A stretch of DNA of 64,000 nt from Rhynochetos jubatus (Eukaryota > Chordata > Aves > Eurypygiformes > Rhynochetidae): contig CM050655.1 in assembly GCA_027574665.1 (NCBI GenBank), positions 12,333,170 through 12,397,169 on the forward strand, in the 5' to 3' direction. Shown one piece after another: positions 23,801 to 38,326 of this stretch (positions within the stretch are counted from its first letter, which is position 1; the number at the start of each line of letters is the position of its first letter). Below the pieces are notes generated by a model. That model searched no databases. It saw only the letters and a program-made list of their open reading frames with translations, and was not told where the DNA came from. A program made the position numbers and the translations under genes.

Positions 23801-25973
23801 CTGTTTAAGGAGCTGTGGTGGGCTTCACACCAGAACACCCTGTCAGACATATACAGTATTACTGCATTGCTCTCAGTTGAATACTTTCAGAGCTGGGCAG
23901 TGACTAGGATTTAGCATGGAAACAGTTTTCTTGATTTCATTTTAATCGGTCCCAGGCTTAAAATTAAACTCAAGCTTATGTACTTAATTTACCTAATTGC
24001 CTTGCTGTATGAGGTCTCTGTACTTAAATTGTTAGCATATCATCCTGACAGGCTGTAAACTATAGTTTTATATCAATGCATAAATGTAAAAGTATTGATG
24101 TACATTCTTCACCATGGGATATTGAATAATTTACACATCCATTATGCAGCCACAAACACATAGATCCATATCATCCTGAGCAGCTGTATCCAGGCTGTCT
24201 AGATTTTAGCCAACGCTACCCATTTATCCTTAAACCACTGGTGCTAGCATCGTTTTAACACACTAAGCAGATGGTTTGCCAGAGCAATCCTAAAAGTCAT
24301 CTAACTGCACATCATATATGCCTTCTGTATAGCAAGACAGAATTCTCTTTCTGCTTGCAACCTTTTATCCCCTCAGACAAGTAGAACTTTGTCTTGTAAT
24401 CACAGTGCCCAAGTTAAATGCTGTTGTAATAATCTGGAAAACACTGCTCTCCTATACATCTAGACAGAGCTTGTGATGCTCCCACAGAATCAGAGGCAAG
24501 ATCTCTCTGCCCTGAGGAAACACCTTGTGAGCCTCCTACCCAATACCACAGCACAAATGCAACAAGCCCAAATAATGAGCCCGGGGAAGAGCGATATGGC
24601 CTATTAACAGTCCTTCCAGTTGCTAGACATTTAAACATGGGCAGACACAGGCCAAAATGCAGAGTGGACACGTAGTGTGTGAGTTTAGCAGTATGTCATC
24701 ATGCGTGGTTTCATCCCACATTGCACTCAAGAGTGACTAATAGAGTTTCCCTGGTCGACGCTCCATCAAGGAGTGCATTTTCTAGAGGTGCCGCCAAGTA
24801 CATTTCTGCTGTTAGTGTGTGAGCTATGTCAGAGTGCTAGGAAATGCAAAGATAGCTTTTCTTGCAGGTTTTGCAGTATGCCTATCAGATCTGTAATGTT
24901 ACTTCTTGTACACTGCCAACACGTTTTTTGTGCAGTGTCAAATACCTGCCTGGCAGGTTGCATGTAACACTGAAGGCATTTGTTTGGCAGAGACTCAGAT
25001 TCTTCAGAACAAAATTATCATTTTCCTTCCTCTCCTTCTTTTCCCCTTTCCACTTTTTTTTTGTTTGTTGTTTTTTCAAGTGTCTGGGCTGCATTGTGTG
25101 CTACAGTACAGATTAATTGCTTTCTGGGACACTTGGTGGATTCAGCCCAACCAAGAATCCTTGACAGGGTTTAACCATTTTGCCGTAGATGGCACAAATG
25201 TCAAATTGTCTGTGGCTATTTATTTGATCTATAGGCTTTGACCTGATCATTGTGTGTGTCTGCAATTGCACGTCTTTAGAATCCTCCTCTCAGAATTAGC
25301 CTTTTTCTGTCCTTGGTGTTGCTTCTACTCCTCTTACAGGCCTTCAACAGAAAGTCTAAGATTCAAGAAGTGACCTTCTAACCTCAGACAATGAGCGATC
25401 AAAAAGGACAACCTGGAAAAATCATTGTTTGTCCTGAAGAGAATGCAAGTTTCACCTACTTCGAATTAAAATTAGAAAGTAAATTTGATCCAAAAGGAGG
25501 AATTTTATCCTAGTTTCAATACAGCATAATTTCATTCTTTGGCAAGGCCTTTTACTTCCAGGACTAGTGATAGTTTCCTTGCAGTGGCCCTGCCTCCATC
25601 ACTTCCCAGCTTTTACCTTGAGATTCTCTGTCTCCAGGCAACCTCATTCACATGGCAAGGGCCAACCCAAGGCTTGGTGTCCATTGCAAAGCTTTACTCA
25701 CTGGCAGACACATTGCAGACTTCAGTTTGCAGCTCAGTTCTCTGCTAGCTTCTGCGTTTCCTACGTGAAAGCTCTTGACACCCCCGAGGCCTAGCTGTGT
25801 AACAGAAAGAGCAAGTGCCTTCACTGCTTTTTTCCATGTCGTTAGCACCGGGCATGAAGGGCTCAGGGTGAAACTGTGTGGCACACAAACATTCCCTGCA
25901 CAATCAGTTGTCTATCTTGGCTAGGCCTTCAGGCTTTTCTACAACATGAATAATTAGTGAGAGTTTTTTTACT

Positions 25974-26011
25974 AGAACAGTCTGACAATCCTTTGTAAGA
26001 CAGACTGTTCT
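25974..26011. repeat. short hairpin with 11-bp perfect arms
   Basis: AGAACAGTCTG at 25974-25984 is exactly inverted at 26001-26011. An inner ACAA/TTGT pairing closes a 4-base loop, leaving a 4-base bulge on one side. It is small enough to be chance in 64 kb, and no poly(T) terminator or promoter is attached. Confidence 0.6.
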
Positions 26012-29000
26012 CCAGTCCCCATATGAATCAGGATAACATTACTGCAGCTAGTGAAATATATTACTGCATTTGATAAGATTCTTAGATCTATTTTTTCCCC
26101 AATTTTATAGAAAAATAAGACTCATTCAGTGGGTTTTGGTATAGGATTTGGCTAGGAGTTTGGGAACCTCTTCAGTAGTATTCTTGCTTTTTCATAGAAA
26201 GGACAGCAATAGCCTAAATCCATGTATGATTTTCTTTTTCAGAAGAATGAGGTATAAGACAGTGAACATAATTTCAGTATAATTTCAGCAGGGCAGGATC
26301 CATCCTTAAACATTCTTCTAGTCACTAACGTCTGCTTTGATGACATGATTATTGTTTAAACGGAGGAGAAGGCAAGAGAGCTTTATACAGTGTGGGTGTT
26401 TTCACCTGCTGTACGTAAAAGAAAAAAAAAACCACAGCTTGAAGCACATCAGAGTAACAGCGGTAATTAGGTATTGGCATATCATGCAAGAAAAAAAAAG
26501 TCCTTGAAAAATGATACAACTTTATTAAGTTTTAGTATCCTCAAGCTACACAAAAAGTTCTCAAAGGGAAATGTAAATTGTGAATGGGGAACACTTAGGA
26601 TTCTTAGAAGGGATAATCAATAACAAGTACAGAGAGTATGTACAGATTATACCAATTAAGTCTGTATGAGAAACAGGGTCACATCTGTGTGCAGGTCTTA
26701 AGTGGCCACAGAGCTTTTTACAAATAGTAACTGCCGTATCACACATAGCACTTCCCTGTAGAAGTTGTAGCTGTTGGTCTCACCCAATGTATAGATGCAA
26801 TCACAGCATCTTCCAGGAAATTTGCACCCAACAGAAATGAGAATCCTCAAAGAATATTGTTTTCTGAATTCATGCAAGACCCCAAACTTCCTGGATGAAA
26901 TTTTTCATTGGAACAAGTTCTTTATTTTTCTAACATTTTTTTAAGCACGTTCATAGGTTTTATAGTCAAGGCTTCCAAAACACAATGTGACTGTGTTACT
27001 AACCATGGTGAGAACCAGTAAAGCATTTCAGATACATTTTATCTATCTAAAATCTTAGAAGGCTGTGGTAGCGACAAGCATTTATATATTTCTTTTCTGA
27101 AATGAACTGACAATTCAACTGAAGGAAAAATCAAGGTAAACCAAATTGTAATTCACATATTCACACAGAAAACTGGAAAGATCAAGAAGAGATTTAGAAC
27201 AGTCTGTAGTAGCTGAGACTAGGTCTTGTGTCTATTAGAGTCAACAGCAAAAACTTACAGGGTCAGCTGGAGCTGAGCAGAACTTAGACACACCAGCAGG
27301 CAGCAGGCTTTTGCTTGCTCCTACTAGAGCCTGCTGCTCTAAGCTACCTCACTTGCAGCCATGTAGGTATTTTTGGAGTCTGGAATTTCCAGTCTTTTAG
27401 ATTCTGTGTTCAACTGCAGCTTTCCCAGACAGACTCGCCCTACAATTCTAATTGGCCCAGTAGAAAATGTTAAGATTTGAGCATTTGTTTCAAATTGGAA
27501 GGCAACCAAATTTTTGAAAGCTTCCTTAAAATGGAATTGCTTTTCTCTACCCAGATTGAAATGCTGGATGAAATGTTAAAGAGAAATATCAAATTGGCCC
27601 TCCTAAACCTAGTTTTTTATTCATTAGGGTTTTTTTCCCCTCATTTGTTTGGCTTTTCCCCTTATTCAACAAAAATGATTTCCAGATTAGGATATTATGG
27701 TAAGAGTATTTCAGACACGGACAAAATTGTTCTCTGCTTCACTCTGCTTGAGATTCCTTAGTACAAAGATACAGGGAGTCAGTGAAAGGAGTTTGCATTC
27801 TGCAGCTGAATTACGTTACAACAACACAGATGGAACTTTAGATGTAAAGCCATATTTTTAGCCACAGCACAGTTGAAGAAGTGTCATCCAGTGTAGCTAG
27901 AGACATATATAAAGACACTTGCAGTAATACACATTTTTCACTTTTAGTGAATGGCTGATACACAGTACCCTGTGTACCCTGTCTTTGAGAACTATGATCA
28001 CTTAAAATACAGTTTTTTCCTTTAACAGGAAAGAATGAAGCATTCTATTCCCATACGTGGCCTCATATCGGTGCTTCATTTGACTAGCACTCAAACTATT
28101 CCTCCAGATTTCCCTTTGTGAGTACCTGTGTGTATGAAAACTGATATTTCCATGGGCACTTGTGTAATTGCTCCAGGGTAAAACATTTGCCATTTCTGTT
28201 AGAGAAAGCAGATATTCATTGTAAGAATCGTGAAAATCCACCTCCAGAGCACAGGTGTGAACTTCCATACATTTGCAATTGTCAGAGGCAATGTTCAATG
28301 TTTTCATGGTAAAATGATTATTTCCAACAGCAAAATCCTCTCATTTCATGAAGGATTTGAGGTGGGATCAGAACCATTTACCTTTATCACAAAGTATTGC
28401 TGCGATGTTTCTATGGTACAGAGAGACTTTATTACTCCTGGCATATTGCATATTGAGCTTAAAAATTAAAAAAAATATCTTATTAAACTAGGAATGTGAA
28501 AGCACAGGAAGGATTCAGAATTTAAAAGAACTAAGAAAGGCAGGGGGTTGGGTACAGTTCTCTGCACAAACACATATTCACAGTTCTCAGTTCTTGGGCT
28601 TTGTTATCACATACACATCCATCAGTGGGATGCTGGACAAAACTTTCTGGAAGGGTGAATATACACCCCTGAAACAATTTGACCAAGGAATAGCTTGCAA
28701 ATACACATAAGGGCAGCAGTAGCCCTTGTCACTGTAGGTTGTCACTACATTTAAAAAATTAAAAATCCATCAGAAACAACTCTTCACTGGGTCCTTCCCC
28801 ATCAAAGAACATTAGCATTACAGCTTTGTGAGGAATAAAGAAAAATCTAAAAGATCTGTTTAATGTTGGAGGCTCTGCTGGAAAAATGCTGGATTTTGTA
28901 ATGCATTATGTTTCTGGCAAACGGGATGCAGACCTTGGAAACAGGCTAGGGCGAAGTATACCTAGTAAAAAAGGCTTAAAGACAGAATCAGCCAAGGAGG

Positions 29001-32000
29001 GAAGCATGGGAAGGAACAGACTTTTTTCTTGGAAAGCCTGCTTTTTCAAAGAAAAGTAATGACAATAAGCAGCTATCACAAGCTAGTTGGTGTTTTCTGA
29101 GGCATTTAATGTTGAAGGAGACGAAAACATGAATTTCTTTTCTCTGGAAAGTTTTATACTTCATATTAAAAAGTCTCCAATAGTATTTTATAAACTGATG
29201 AAGCAATGAAAGTCATAAAATGCTTTTTGAAGGCTGTTTTTCTTGCCTTCCTTCTCAAGGAGAAATAAGGGTAGAGGGCAGCCACACAAGCCTGGATCCA
29301 GAGTGTGGGTGGTCGGGGTGCAAAATGTTAGAATACCAGCAGTTTAGTTGGCTCTGTTATGTATCCATGACTACACCTTGAGTCCTGCCCAGAAACAGTG
29401 TTTAATTCATCTAAGAAAATCAGTTAATTATCGAATAAATGATAGAGCCCCACCTACTGTTGTTTTACATTATACATTTCTAGATAAACACACACACTTA
29501 ATGAAAATATAATTCATTAGTGTATAGGTGGGTATTTCTTTAATAGTAGCCCTAATTATGGATTATAATTCCAAAGTGCTCATGGTTTGCATGTAACTGC
29601 CTAACTTGCAGTTAAAAATCTAGAAAAGGAAGTGGATTTCTTTCTATCACTCTGTGATTCAGGCTTTCCTGGTTAATATGACCATACACACATACAAAAA
29701 GCTTCCTGGGGAAAGATTAAAGTTTTTCAAAAAGCCCTGAAAATCTTTTGGTCATCAGTTGACAGAATGAATACTCATTTCACTGGCAACACGGGGATCT
29801 GCAGTCACAGAGGTTCCATCACCAGTTAACATCCTTACCACATTATCTGACATGCGATGTTTTACACCCAGACTCTCTCTGTTTATGTGTAAAGGAACAC
29901 AAAGTATTCCAGCAATGTGAACATCCCTTGAACTGGCAGCAATTTTGCAGTCCAAACAGAAAAGATCAAATACGACATACATGGAAGATAGGATATATGT
30001 TATTTTAATAACACTGAACCACAGTACTCAGAAAGTTAGTCAAGGTATCATCCAGACAATAAAATGTCTTCTCCCAGCCAACACCGATCCAATACATCCC
30101 CTGCTCATAAACAGTGCGACACAGAAGTTAACTCCCAGCAAGCACACGTTTAAAAACACCTATTTCACCTGTCCCCGTGTCATTTGCTTTGCTTTTACTT
30201 TCATTTCAGTTGAACTGGAATTCCCATTGCAAGGGGAATTCTTGAAAGAAGTTTTCTGAAATGCCATGGCCAAAGTGGGAGGCATATTTGGAAAACACCA
30301 AAATGCATTTTTGTAACCTGTCGCAACAATAAATCAGTATCACATTTTGCAGGTAACGTCTTGTCTTTCAAGTGCTACCAGTTACTACAAGTTCACAGTT
30401 TGGTGTGATTTTAAAATAGCTGCAGAACTGTGTCAAAACTACAAGGAAAAAAGACCTCGTGCAAGCAAAATGAATTGAAATAGCTAATAAAATGTGACAG
30501 CTGGAGAAAAGGACCAATTCATGTATTGCATTGAGAATGGCCACAAGCTTCACAAACCTGTTGTTAGCTGGCAGCAATTGTTCTGTTCTGCCAGCTTAAT
30601 AGGTGATAAGCCAAAAAGGTGGAAGGAAACCCTCTATAAGTACACTTCTTTCCAACATTTCATGGTAGTGTTTTGATAATGCTTTTAATCAAAGCTATCC
30701 AAAATATGGTTGCCAGTGTCTTAATAAAGCTAAATAGAAATTTAGAAATTCCTATGAGTATTAATTTCTTCAAATGAAGTACAGAAATCTGTCTAGCCCC
30801 TTTTTTCCCCTCAACTGTAACACTCGCTGGCAACAGTGGATATAATTTTACTTGCTCCCAGAAGTTACGTTTGAGACTAGTGAAGTAAAGAACATGGACA
30901 TAAATAGTGACTGTTTGTGGTTTAAGTTATGTAAAATATGCGATGACAGGATGCTGAAATGCTTAATATTCTTTTAATTTTGGCAAAACTTTGAGAAATA
31001 GGTTTAGCTGAAAATTCTGACATTTTCTGAACAATATATTTAAATCCTTTGTATGAGATGGTACTCTCAAAACCTGAATGCTTACAATATTATATTAAGC
31101 ATTGATAACTCAGGAATGAAAGAAAATGCATTATTCTTGGTCATACAAAGTACTGTACAGCAACCTCAAAATATATAAATTTTCACAAATTTACACGCAA
31201 AAAAAAAATCTGTTTTATTTTAACTTTAAACGGTTTTGCTTTATTTTCTCTTTGGACACTGAATGGAAAAAGGAAATTTCGAACTTCCCAGTTTTCAGTA
31301 CTGAAAGGTTGAAGAGATTCATGTGTTTCTCTTCAAATAAAGAAATGTATTTTTATAAGTCTGTGCAAGAAACAAAACCTGTCTTCTTCAGCATCCCTGA
31401 GGGAAACAAATCCAGAATTCAGGACAGGGAAGAAGCACAAGAAATTGGAAAATTAGCAAACTTGATTCACTCCTATACTCCTGAAAAATGAAATTCAAAG
31501 TGTGTGGCTAGAACGTTCTTTTGAACATTCTCCTTCCGCTCCCCTCGCCACCATTAAAATCTGAGGTGTAGCTCTGCTCCCACCCGTCTTCGAACGTCCC
31601 CCACAGTGTTTGCCCACATATACCCATTAGTTATTAAGCAAGATGTTGCGGTACTACACGCAACAGAATATATCAGACAAGAACAGGCTCCTGCTGTCTC
31701 GAGAACCACTTTTCAGAACTCAAAAGCACATACAGGTATTGCATATAGTGTGACAATATTTGAGTTTAAAGTATATATGAGATAGTTTTCTTATATAAAT
31801 AAAAGCCAAGCTTTCAGTTGATAGTATGATGTTTAGTATTTATGTAACATGTATTACTTCCTTATCAAAATCAATAGAGGATTAGGAACACAGTTTTGAA
31901 AAACACATTTAAAAAGAGACAGGTTGCTCCCTGAGTATTTGGGGTATATCCTTGCAGAGCATGGCATTATGTGCAGACTAAAAGCCTAACATTTCTAAGT

Positions 32001-35000
32001 TCTGCACAAGCATATTTTTTTAAGGATGAGCCACACAATGTCTTTGATGTTTCATGATACTGGGAAACGAGTGCATTTAACAGTCTATTTTTTCCCTCCA
32101 GGACATCACTGCAAGGACGGCAGAGCTGTGGCAGCAAAAACGACTTTGTTAAATACAAGTGCCAAAATACAATGGCAAAAGAGACAGGAATCTAAAATGG
32201 TGCAAAGCACTTCTAGCAAGCTAATGTCAGTACATCTTATTGCTCTCTGTAATACCAGGAGGCCAGACTGTATCACGTGTGGCTCAAAGAATTTGTGACA
32301 CACGGTTCTTATTATTAAATTATTTTTAAAAACTTACTCTGGAAAAAAAGAAATACAGGTCAGTCTGAAGATCAATGGAATAATTTACTACCTAGCCGAA
32401 AGCTTCACTAGACTGCTGAACAATTCAGTATTGAAATGTTTGATTTCCAGATCCGCTTTTAAAACATATTCCCTCCTCTGGACATACAGGGTATGGTTTT
32501 GTTGGCTAACATCTACAAATTTGACAGTCTTAGCTGGGTTCTTGCTCCGTCCTGTTCTCTAAAATAAGAGGGCTTCATGAGAGTGAATGTTTCTAGGAGG
32601 TAGGGAAGAAAGTATTGTTTGGAGTCAGGAGGAACAGGAGATAGGCATGTCATAGACAGTTTCTGACCAACTAAATATGAAATAAAGAAGTGTGAGTACA
32701 CCTGCTACTAATTTTCCAGAATGCTCACCACTCAGTCCTTAGAAATACTCCCAGATTGAGTACACTCCAAAAACGTATCGAAGTCTTGTGAAGCGAACCA
32801 TTTTTTAAACTTGCATACTGCTAAGCATACAACCCACAGAATCCTCATTGCCAGTTAGGACCTTGTGCAAATATCAGTTTTCAAATCATATGGCAGTGTG
32901 AAAAATGGAATTTTCTCTAGGACAGATCAAGTGGCTGGGATTAAATTTGAAGGGCAAGACATTTGGAATAAACTCCATTGATGTTTCCGAGTTAGGCAGC
33001 TTTACACTACTGAAGAGTCTGTCCTAAGGTACATATTAATCTGTTTAAACTATTTCAAGCATTCTAGTAGTATCTTCTAATAGCAGTTTTAAAAATGTGC
33101 AGGCCTAAAAGTATGTTAATATCAGGTGGGGTTGTTTACTTATACACAGTCTCAAAGGACAAAAAAAATTAGGAATATCTGACTTATTGTAACTGCAAAC
33201 TCATATTCCAAACCTGATAACACCTTACAATATCAGGAAGAAGGAAGCTTTCCAATAATACTCGTGAACTGCAACTTAAGTCACAGAAAGGTAGTTTTGA
33301 ATATCACACATTCAGAACACTCCAATTAATTATCACAGCTAGGTGTAAAATGAAATAGAGTGCAAATAAAAGGCACACAGGTTTAAAAGGCATGTATGTT
33401 TATAGTTAATTTAGAATGAAAAGAATTTCAGCAATGTAAACATAGCCTATCAGTACCAACTGGCTCCACTTATTTGTGTCATGTATAAAATGTTCTGGAC
33501 TACAAAGATTCTGCTGCCAGCTTCAAGTAGAATTGAGTCCTAAGAGAAAGGCAAATTTAATGGCAAGTTGCATGCAATTTAATGGTGTATGAATTTTACA
33601 TAATGCAAAGTGAGAGGATATCAGCACAGCTTAATGCTACAGACAGCAGGAACAGATTTGTGATTGTACTTTTGTCTGCATCTTTATTTTCCAGGTATAC
33701 CAGCGGCATCAGTGCAAGAGATTTCAGATTGACTTCACAAGCCTACGTATTTTCCAAGCCCAATAAGGAAGGTTGCAAACTCCCAGGGAAAGCCCTCTGA
33801 ACTAGCATGTGCTGGTGTCCTTCATCTTCTCATGTGTTAGTACATTAATCATGACCTAGAAAGATTATATAATAACAACTAGTGGCACAAGTTCTCTTTT
33901 TTCCATCTATGCTGCTTCTTGTAAAGACACCCATACCCTTTTATCTGAGCTGGCTATATAGATCAATATTGCTACAGAGGCGTACGGGTCAGCATAGCTG
34001 CAAAACCTTCTTGAAAAGCTACACACTTTCTCAGCTGCCAGCCTGCAGTGAGCTGCTAGAGTAGCTGGGCTAACCAGTTAAAATCTCCCTGCAGTGACAG
34101 CTGAGTAGACATGACCTGTGTCATTACAGACAGAAGGAAAGGATGAGGAACATACGAATGGCAAATGCAGTGGTGGAACCTTATAAATAACCTAAAGATG
34201 CTGTTACTCATTGATAAAGAGCCAGAAGTTAGGTTTCCAAATTCTAATAAAAACTCACAGAAGCTGGGTAGTTAACACTCTGTCAAAATCCTATTTCTGA
34301 ATTTTATACAGCATGATTAAGCAGTTCGAACGTGTGAGAATGTCTTATATCTTAAGGATAACTGGAGAATTTTCTATCAAGTCTCACCTTCATCAGCAGG
34401 GCTGGTGTGTGCCAAAAAACCCAAAACTTGGGAATGGCTTTATATTAACTGTTGTTACCACTTTACTAGATTCTTCCCCCACCCCCCACATATATTCTGG
34501 ACATAACTGCATATAAGAATGTGCACTGCCACTTCACTGAGCCCTCCTGGCCTTTGCCTAAGTATGAGTTCAGTTTGAGTCCTAACTACCCATCTAACTC
34601 TGGATGATGGATTTTCCCTGATTTAATGTCATCTAGCTTCACCCGATTATTTAATTGCCTTTACACACAATAAAAGCCTAATAAGAACGCTGCCTGTTCA
34701 CAATGCATGTCCTTCTTTTATCTTTTATCCATGTACCAAATAGTCCAATTATACTGATCCACATGAACTCTCTAATTGTTCTTACATCTATTTATCTAGA
34801 TTTTTCATCAATGAAAACATTAGGTAAATTTCTGAAAGGTCTTTATCTGTCATGTAATTTCTCTGCACTGGCACACACTTGACCATCACAAGCCTGAAAA
34901 ATAAATGGCTGACTCAAGTGAATAGTTTATAGCTGAAATAAAAATAAACTTCCATGAAGCTACCATATATTTTCAGCCAGAACTGCAAAAATTTGCAAAT

Positions 35001-37085
35001 TGGTTAGTATCTGAAAACATGGATCTGTAAACTACCCTTTAATGAATCCAAACTTTTTTATAGCAACAGGCATATTATGTTCTACTCTAAGATTTAACAA
35101 ATTTTACATGGTTTACCAGAGTTTAGTTTCACCTCCTCCGTGAAACTATCATGTAATTAGGTTAACTGCTATGGCAAAACTGAATATACTGTGTGGATTT
35201 ACCCTATATACATAAAAAAAGCGTTCAGATTGCTAAATATGATGTGAAAATGCTGTTAAAAGCTCAAGAAAATTAATAAATCAACACAATGCTTCTCAAC
35301 TTAGCAGTCAGTATTCTTCCAAAGCATTAAAATGTTTATTTCACTCCTTTCATTTTTGAAAACTATGTATTTTCCATATCCTTTTTTCCTATGAAATCTT
35401 TTGCTACTTCCCAAATGTAACATTGCCTTTCCTCTCTCTGTGTTTAGCAATTCATTATTCTACATTCTCCTTGATGTCAGATGAGACTACTAATATAGCA
35501 GGCACTCATTCCTGACTATAGCACAATTCTGGATTTAGAAAATCCAGTCTAAAAGGGAAAAAAAAGGGAATGATCTAAGAAATTAGATTTTGTTATTTTA
35601 TGTTGAAAATGTACACTTTCTATTATTTCTGCTGCAAACACAGAAATTATCTTTGGCTATTTTCTTAAACACATTTTCCCCCAATGATTTCTCAGCAATC
35701 ACTGAAAACCAAATCTTTGCAACAACAGTACAATATGAGATAAAAAAAAAAAAAAAAAAAGCAAGAAATATAAAACCTTTCAACAATCAATAGAGCTCTA
35801 ATCATGAAATGAAAAACTTTCAACATGTCAGAAAATAATTCTTTGCACAAACACAAATGCCAGGTTTCTGCACAAAGAGATTTCCATTTGGCTTCCCTTT
35901 CCAAGATATGAATATAACCCTAATTTTTATCTTCCAAGAGAGAAATATGAATATTTTGTGTAAAAAAACCTGTGTGGTCATTGCAAGTGTCAATCAATAT
36001 TCTGAAACGCTGATTTAGAAATACTGTTATTTAGGATAAGTTCTTCATTGATAAAAGACATTTATTTTGTGTTTGGAAATCTTCAAAGCCATTTTAACAG
36101 AAACATGTAGGATGTATGAATGTTTATCTTTGTGATGTTGCAGCTCTGTAAGGAATAGAGGGTATATGGGGAAGTCCAAAGTGTCAACCTTGATGGGCAA
36201 AAGTAATACTTATTTTTCCTTTCTTTTCTTTCCTTGCCAAAATGCATAGCACTGTCTGTACTAGTGAATATATAACCTCACTGGAATCTAGTGAAAGTAG
36301 TAACTTTTTCCACTTCACCACCGCCTTATTAATGTTTCTTGAAAGAAATCAGTGCTGTAATTCTGCGTAACATTACGTAACTCAATCCTACTGCAACAGA
36401 ACTTGAAATAGAAAAGAAATGGCCCAATTCTATTCAAGTGAATGTGAATTTAAAGAGTTAAGATTGAATCACATTGATTTTAATGTTTTAACAGCATAAT
36501 ACAGAGTAATTAATGAGAATGAGTCCGTAACATGTCTCCAAGAAATCGAAAATACCTTTTAAACCTTTGCTAGAGTGTGAAAATAATCTGAATTTTGTCT
36601 ATTTGTTCCTATGTTTTAAGCCACAAGAGATGCTAAAATATTTCCTCCCATGAATAGGAAAAGAAACAAGTTTTTTTACAGTTCTTGATTATTTCTGCCT
36701 GTAAATGGGTTGCTCAGTACAGTTTATTTGCGTGTTCCTTAACAGCAATTTCAGAAAAGGAATTTAATGAGCCAAAAAGAAGATAAGACCAAAGTAACTT
36801 AAGACTAGTTTGTTCAATTTCTGTTTCCTCACTTGGCAATTTTAATCCACAATCTCTCAGTATCACTTAAGCAGTGCTATACCAGGAGAGAAATCAACTC
36901 AGTTTTCATACAAAGTGGTTTTGTAGTAAGTGAAGGAATAGGAGGGGGAAAAACCCTCCCTCTGTTGCTCATAAAGCTAACTACTTAGGAGACAGAAGAT
37001 ATGAGCACTATAAATATGAAAGGCATAATTATGGTTCAGAGTTGTTCTCTCCATTACCCGGAAAGAGAGGAAAAAATGAAAAGGA
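26012..37085. other. intergenic desert
   Basis: AT-rich sequence with no supported gene or mobile element. It has scattered simple tracts, such as a 19-base A run at 35742-35760. Frames such as that at 31126-31491 (121 codons) have lysine/phenylalanine-rich, AT-driven composition and no domain. Confidence 0.55.
35742..35760. repeat. poly(A) tract
   Basis: A run of 19 A with no recognisable element in front of it. Confidence 0.85.
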
Positions 37086-37093
37086 AGGGCATA

Positions 37094-37330
37094 CGAGGCT
37101 TGTTAAAAACTATGTAAGCTCTACAGAAAACGTAGGCCCACTGACACTAGCCAAAATGCCTACGGGCAATGTAATTTGCATTTACTTTTGCGCAGTTTAA
37201 AACAACCCCAAAGATAACGAGCACACAATTAGCTTCTGCTTGTCAGGCACAACCGTTGCTGGCTGTTGAATTACTGATCAGCAGCAATGTGTTCTTTCCT
37301 AACCTGCGAGCACACAGACGTCACCGGTCG
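37094..37330. promoter_or_regulatory. CpG- and motif-rich candidate element
   Basis: Ten CpG occur in about 240 bases in an otherwise CpG-poor desert, together with a perfect POU octamer ATTTGCAT (37174-37181) and a CRE-like GACGTCAC (37317-37324). The patch lies about 300 bases before the CR1 insertion and about 28.5 kb upstream of the NRG3 start. The motifs are seen directly; the enhancer role is inferred. Confidence 0.3.
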
Positions 37331-37639
37331 TGGTGTGGCATTTTGTCACATGCAGCAGCCTGACTGAAAGGGCAAGGTTTGTTGTGTTTTCCCTGCACCT
37401 TGCAGAGGCTTCTGGCAGCAGCGTCAGGAAGGTTTCAATGTGCAACAGAGAAGACAGGGAATATACAGAGGTTTACAAACAGTTCAACCCCTTTCTTAGT
37501 CAAAATACTAACAACTTCTCCCAGCACAATATTATTAAGGCATAAAATTAATTTAGGGCAAGAAATTTATCCCTGCCTGTATTTTTTTGTCTTGCTAGGG
37601 AAGCAACTGAAGCGTCTGTACTGATGAACTCAGCATTCA

Positions 37640-38326
37640 AAATGAGGAGAAGGACTTGGGGGTACTGGTGGATGAAAACCTGGACATGAGCTGCAGTGTG
37701 TGCTGGCAACCTGGAAAGCCACTGTATCCTGGGCTGTATCCAGAGAAGCGTGACCAGCAGGGCGAGGGAGGGGATTCTCCCCCTCTACTCTGCTCTCGTG
37801 AGACCCCACCTGGAGTGCTGCGTCCGGCTCTGGGGCCCCCAACATCAGGAGGATATAGACCGGTTGGAGTGAGTCCAGAGGAGGCCAGAAAGATGCTTAG
37901 GGGGCTGGAGCCCCTCTGCCATGGGGACAGGTTGAGAGCTGGGCTTGTTCAACCTGGAGAAAAGAAGGCTCTGGGGAGACCTTATAGCACCTTCCAGTAC
38001 CTGAAGGGGCCAAAAAGAAAGCTGGGGGGGCAGAATTTTTACAAAGGCCTGTAGTGGCAGGACAAGGGGTAACGGGTTTAAATTGAAAGCGGGGAGATTT
38101 AGATTAGATATCAGGAAGAAATTTTTCAGGCTGAGGATGGTAAAACACTGGCACAGGTTGCCCAGAGAAGCTGTGGCTGCCCCATCCCTGGAAGTGTCCA
38201 AGGCCAGGCTGGATGCGGTTTTGAGCAACCTGGTCTAGCGGAGGGTGTCCCTGCCCAGGGCAGGGGGTTGGAACTGGATGAGCTTTAAGGTCCCTTCCAA
38301 CCCAAACCAGTCTGTGATTCTATGGT
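37640..38326 (+). mobile_element. CR1 LINE, 5'-truncated 3' end
   Basis: This is the longest retroelement piece in the window: the C-terminal end of CR1 ORF2 and the 3' UTR, in sense orientation. Recognisable ORF2 wording includes KDLGVLVDE near its start, RKMLRGLE in the middle and FRLDIRKKFF with RLPREAVAAPSLEV near its end. The last block runs to the natural stop TAG at 38236-38238. The earlier part is in different frames, so the copy has indels and encodes nothing functional. It ends in the CR1-type TGTGATTCTATGG. CR1 elements are normally 5'-truncated and lack target-site duplications, as seen here. A minus-strand open frame over 37845-38228 is only its antisense shadow. Confidence 0.95.

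Larger units (their letters stand above)
10858..25973. other. intergenic desert
   Basis: About 15 kb of AT-rich sequence with no supported gene, RNA or mobile element. Open frames are all short (about 100 codons or fewer), overlap randomly and lack recognisable domains. Separate entries cover a small CpG cluster (13167-13381) and a CRE/CCAAT cluster (17754-17840). A T run lies at 16687-16702. Very old, unrecognisable repeats may be present. Confidence 0.55.

Noticed and set aside
31126-31491. Plus-strand open frame of 121 codons
   Set aside because: AT-driven Lys/Phe/Tyr-rich translation with no domain or conserved-looking motif and no splice or promoter context. A chance frame is more likely.
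37845-38228. Minus-strand open frame of 127 codons
   Set aside because: It is the antisense of the CR1 ORF2 end and 3' UTR.
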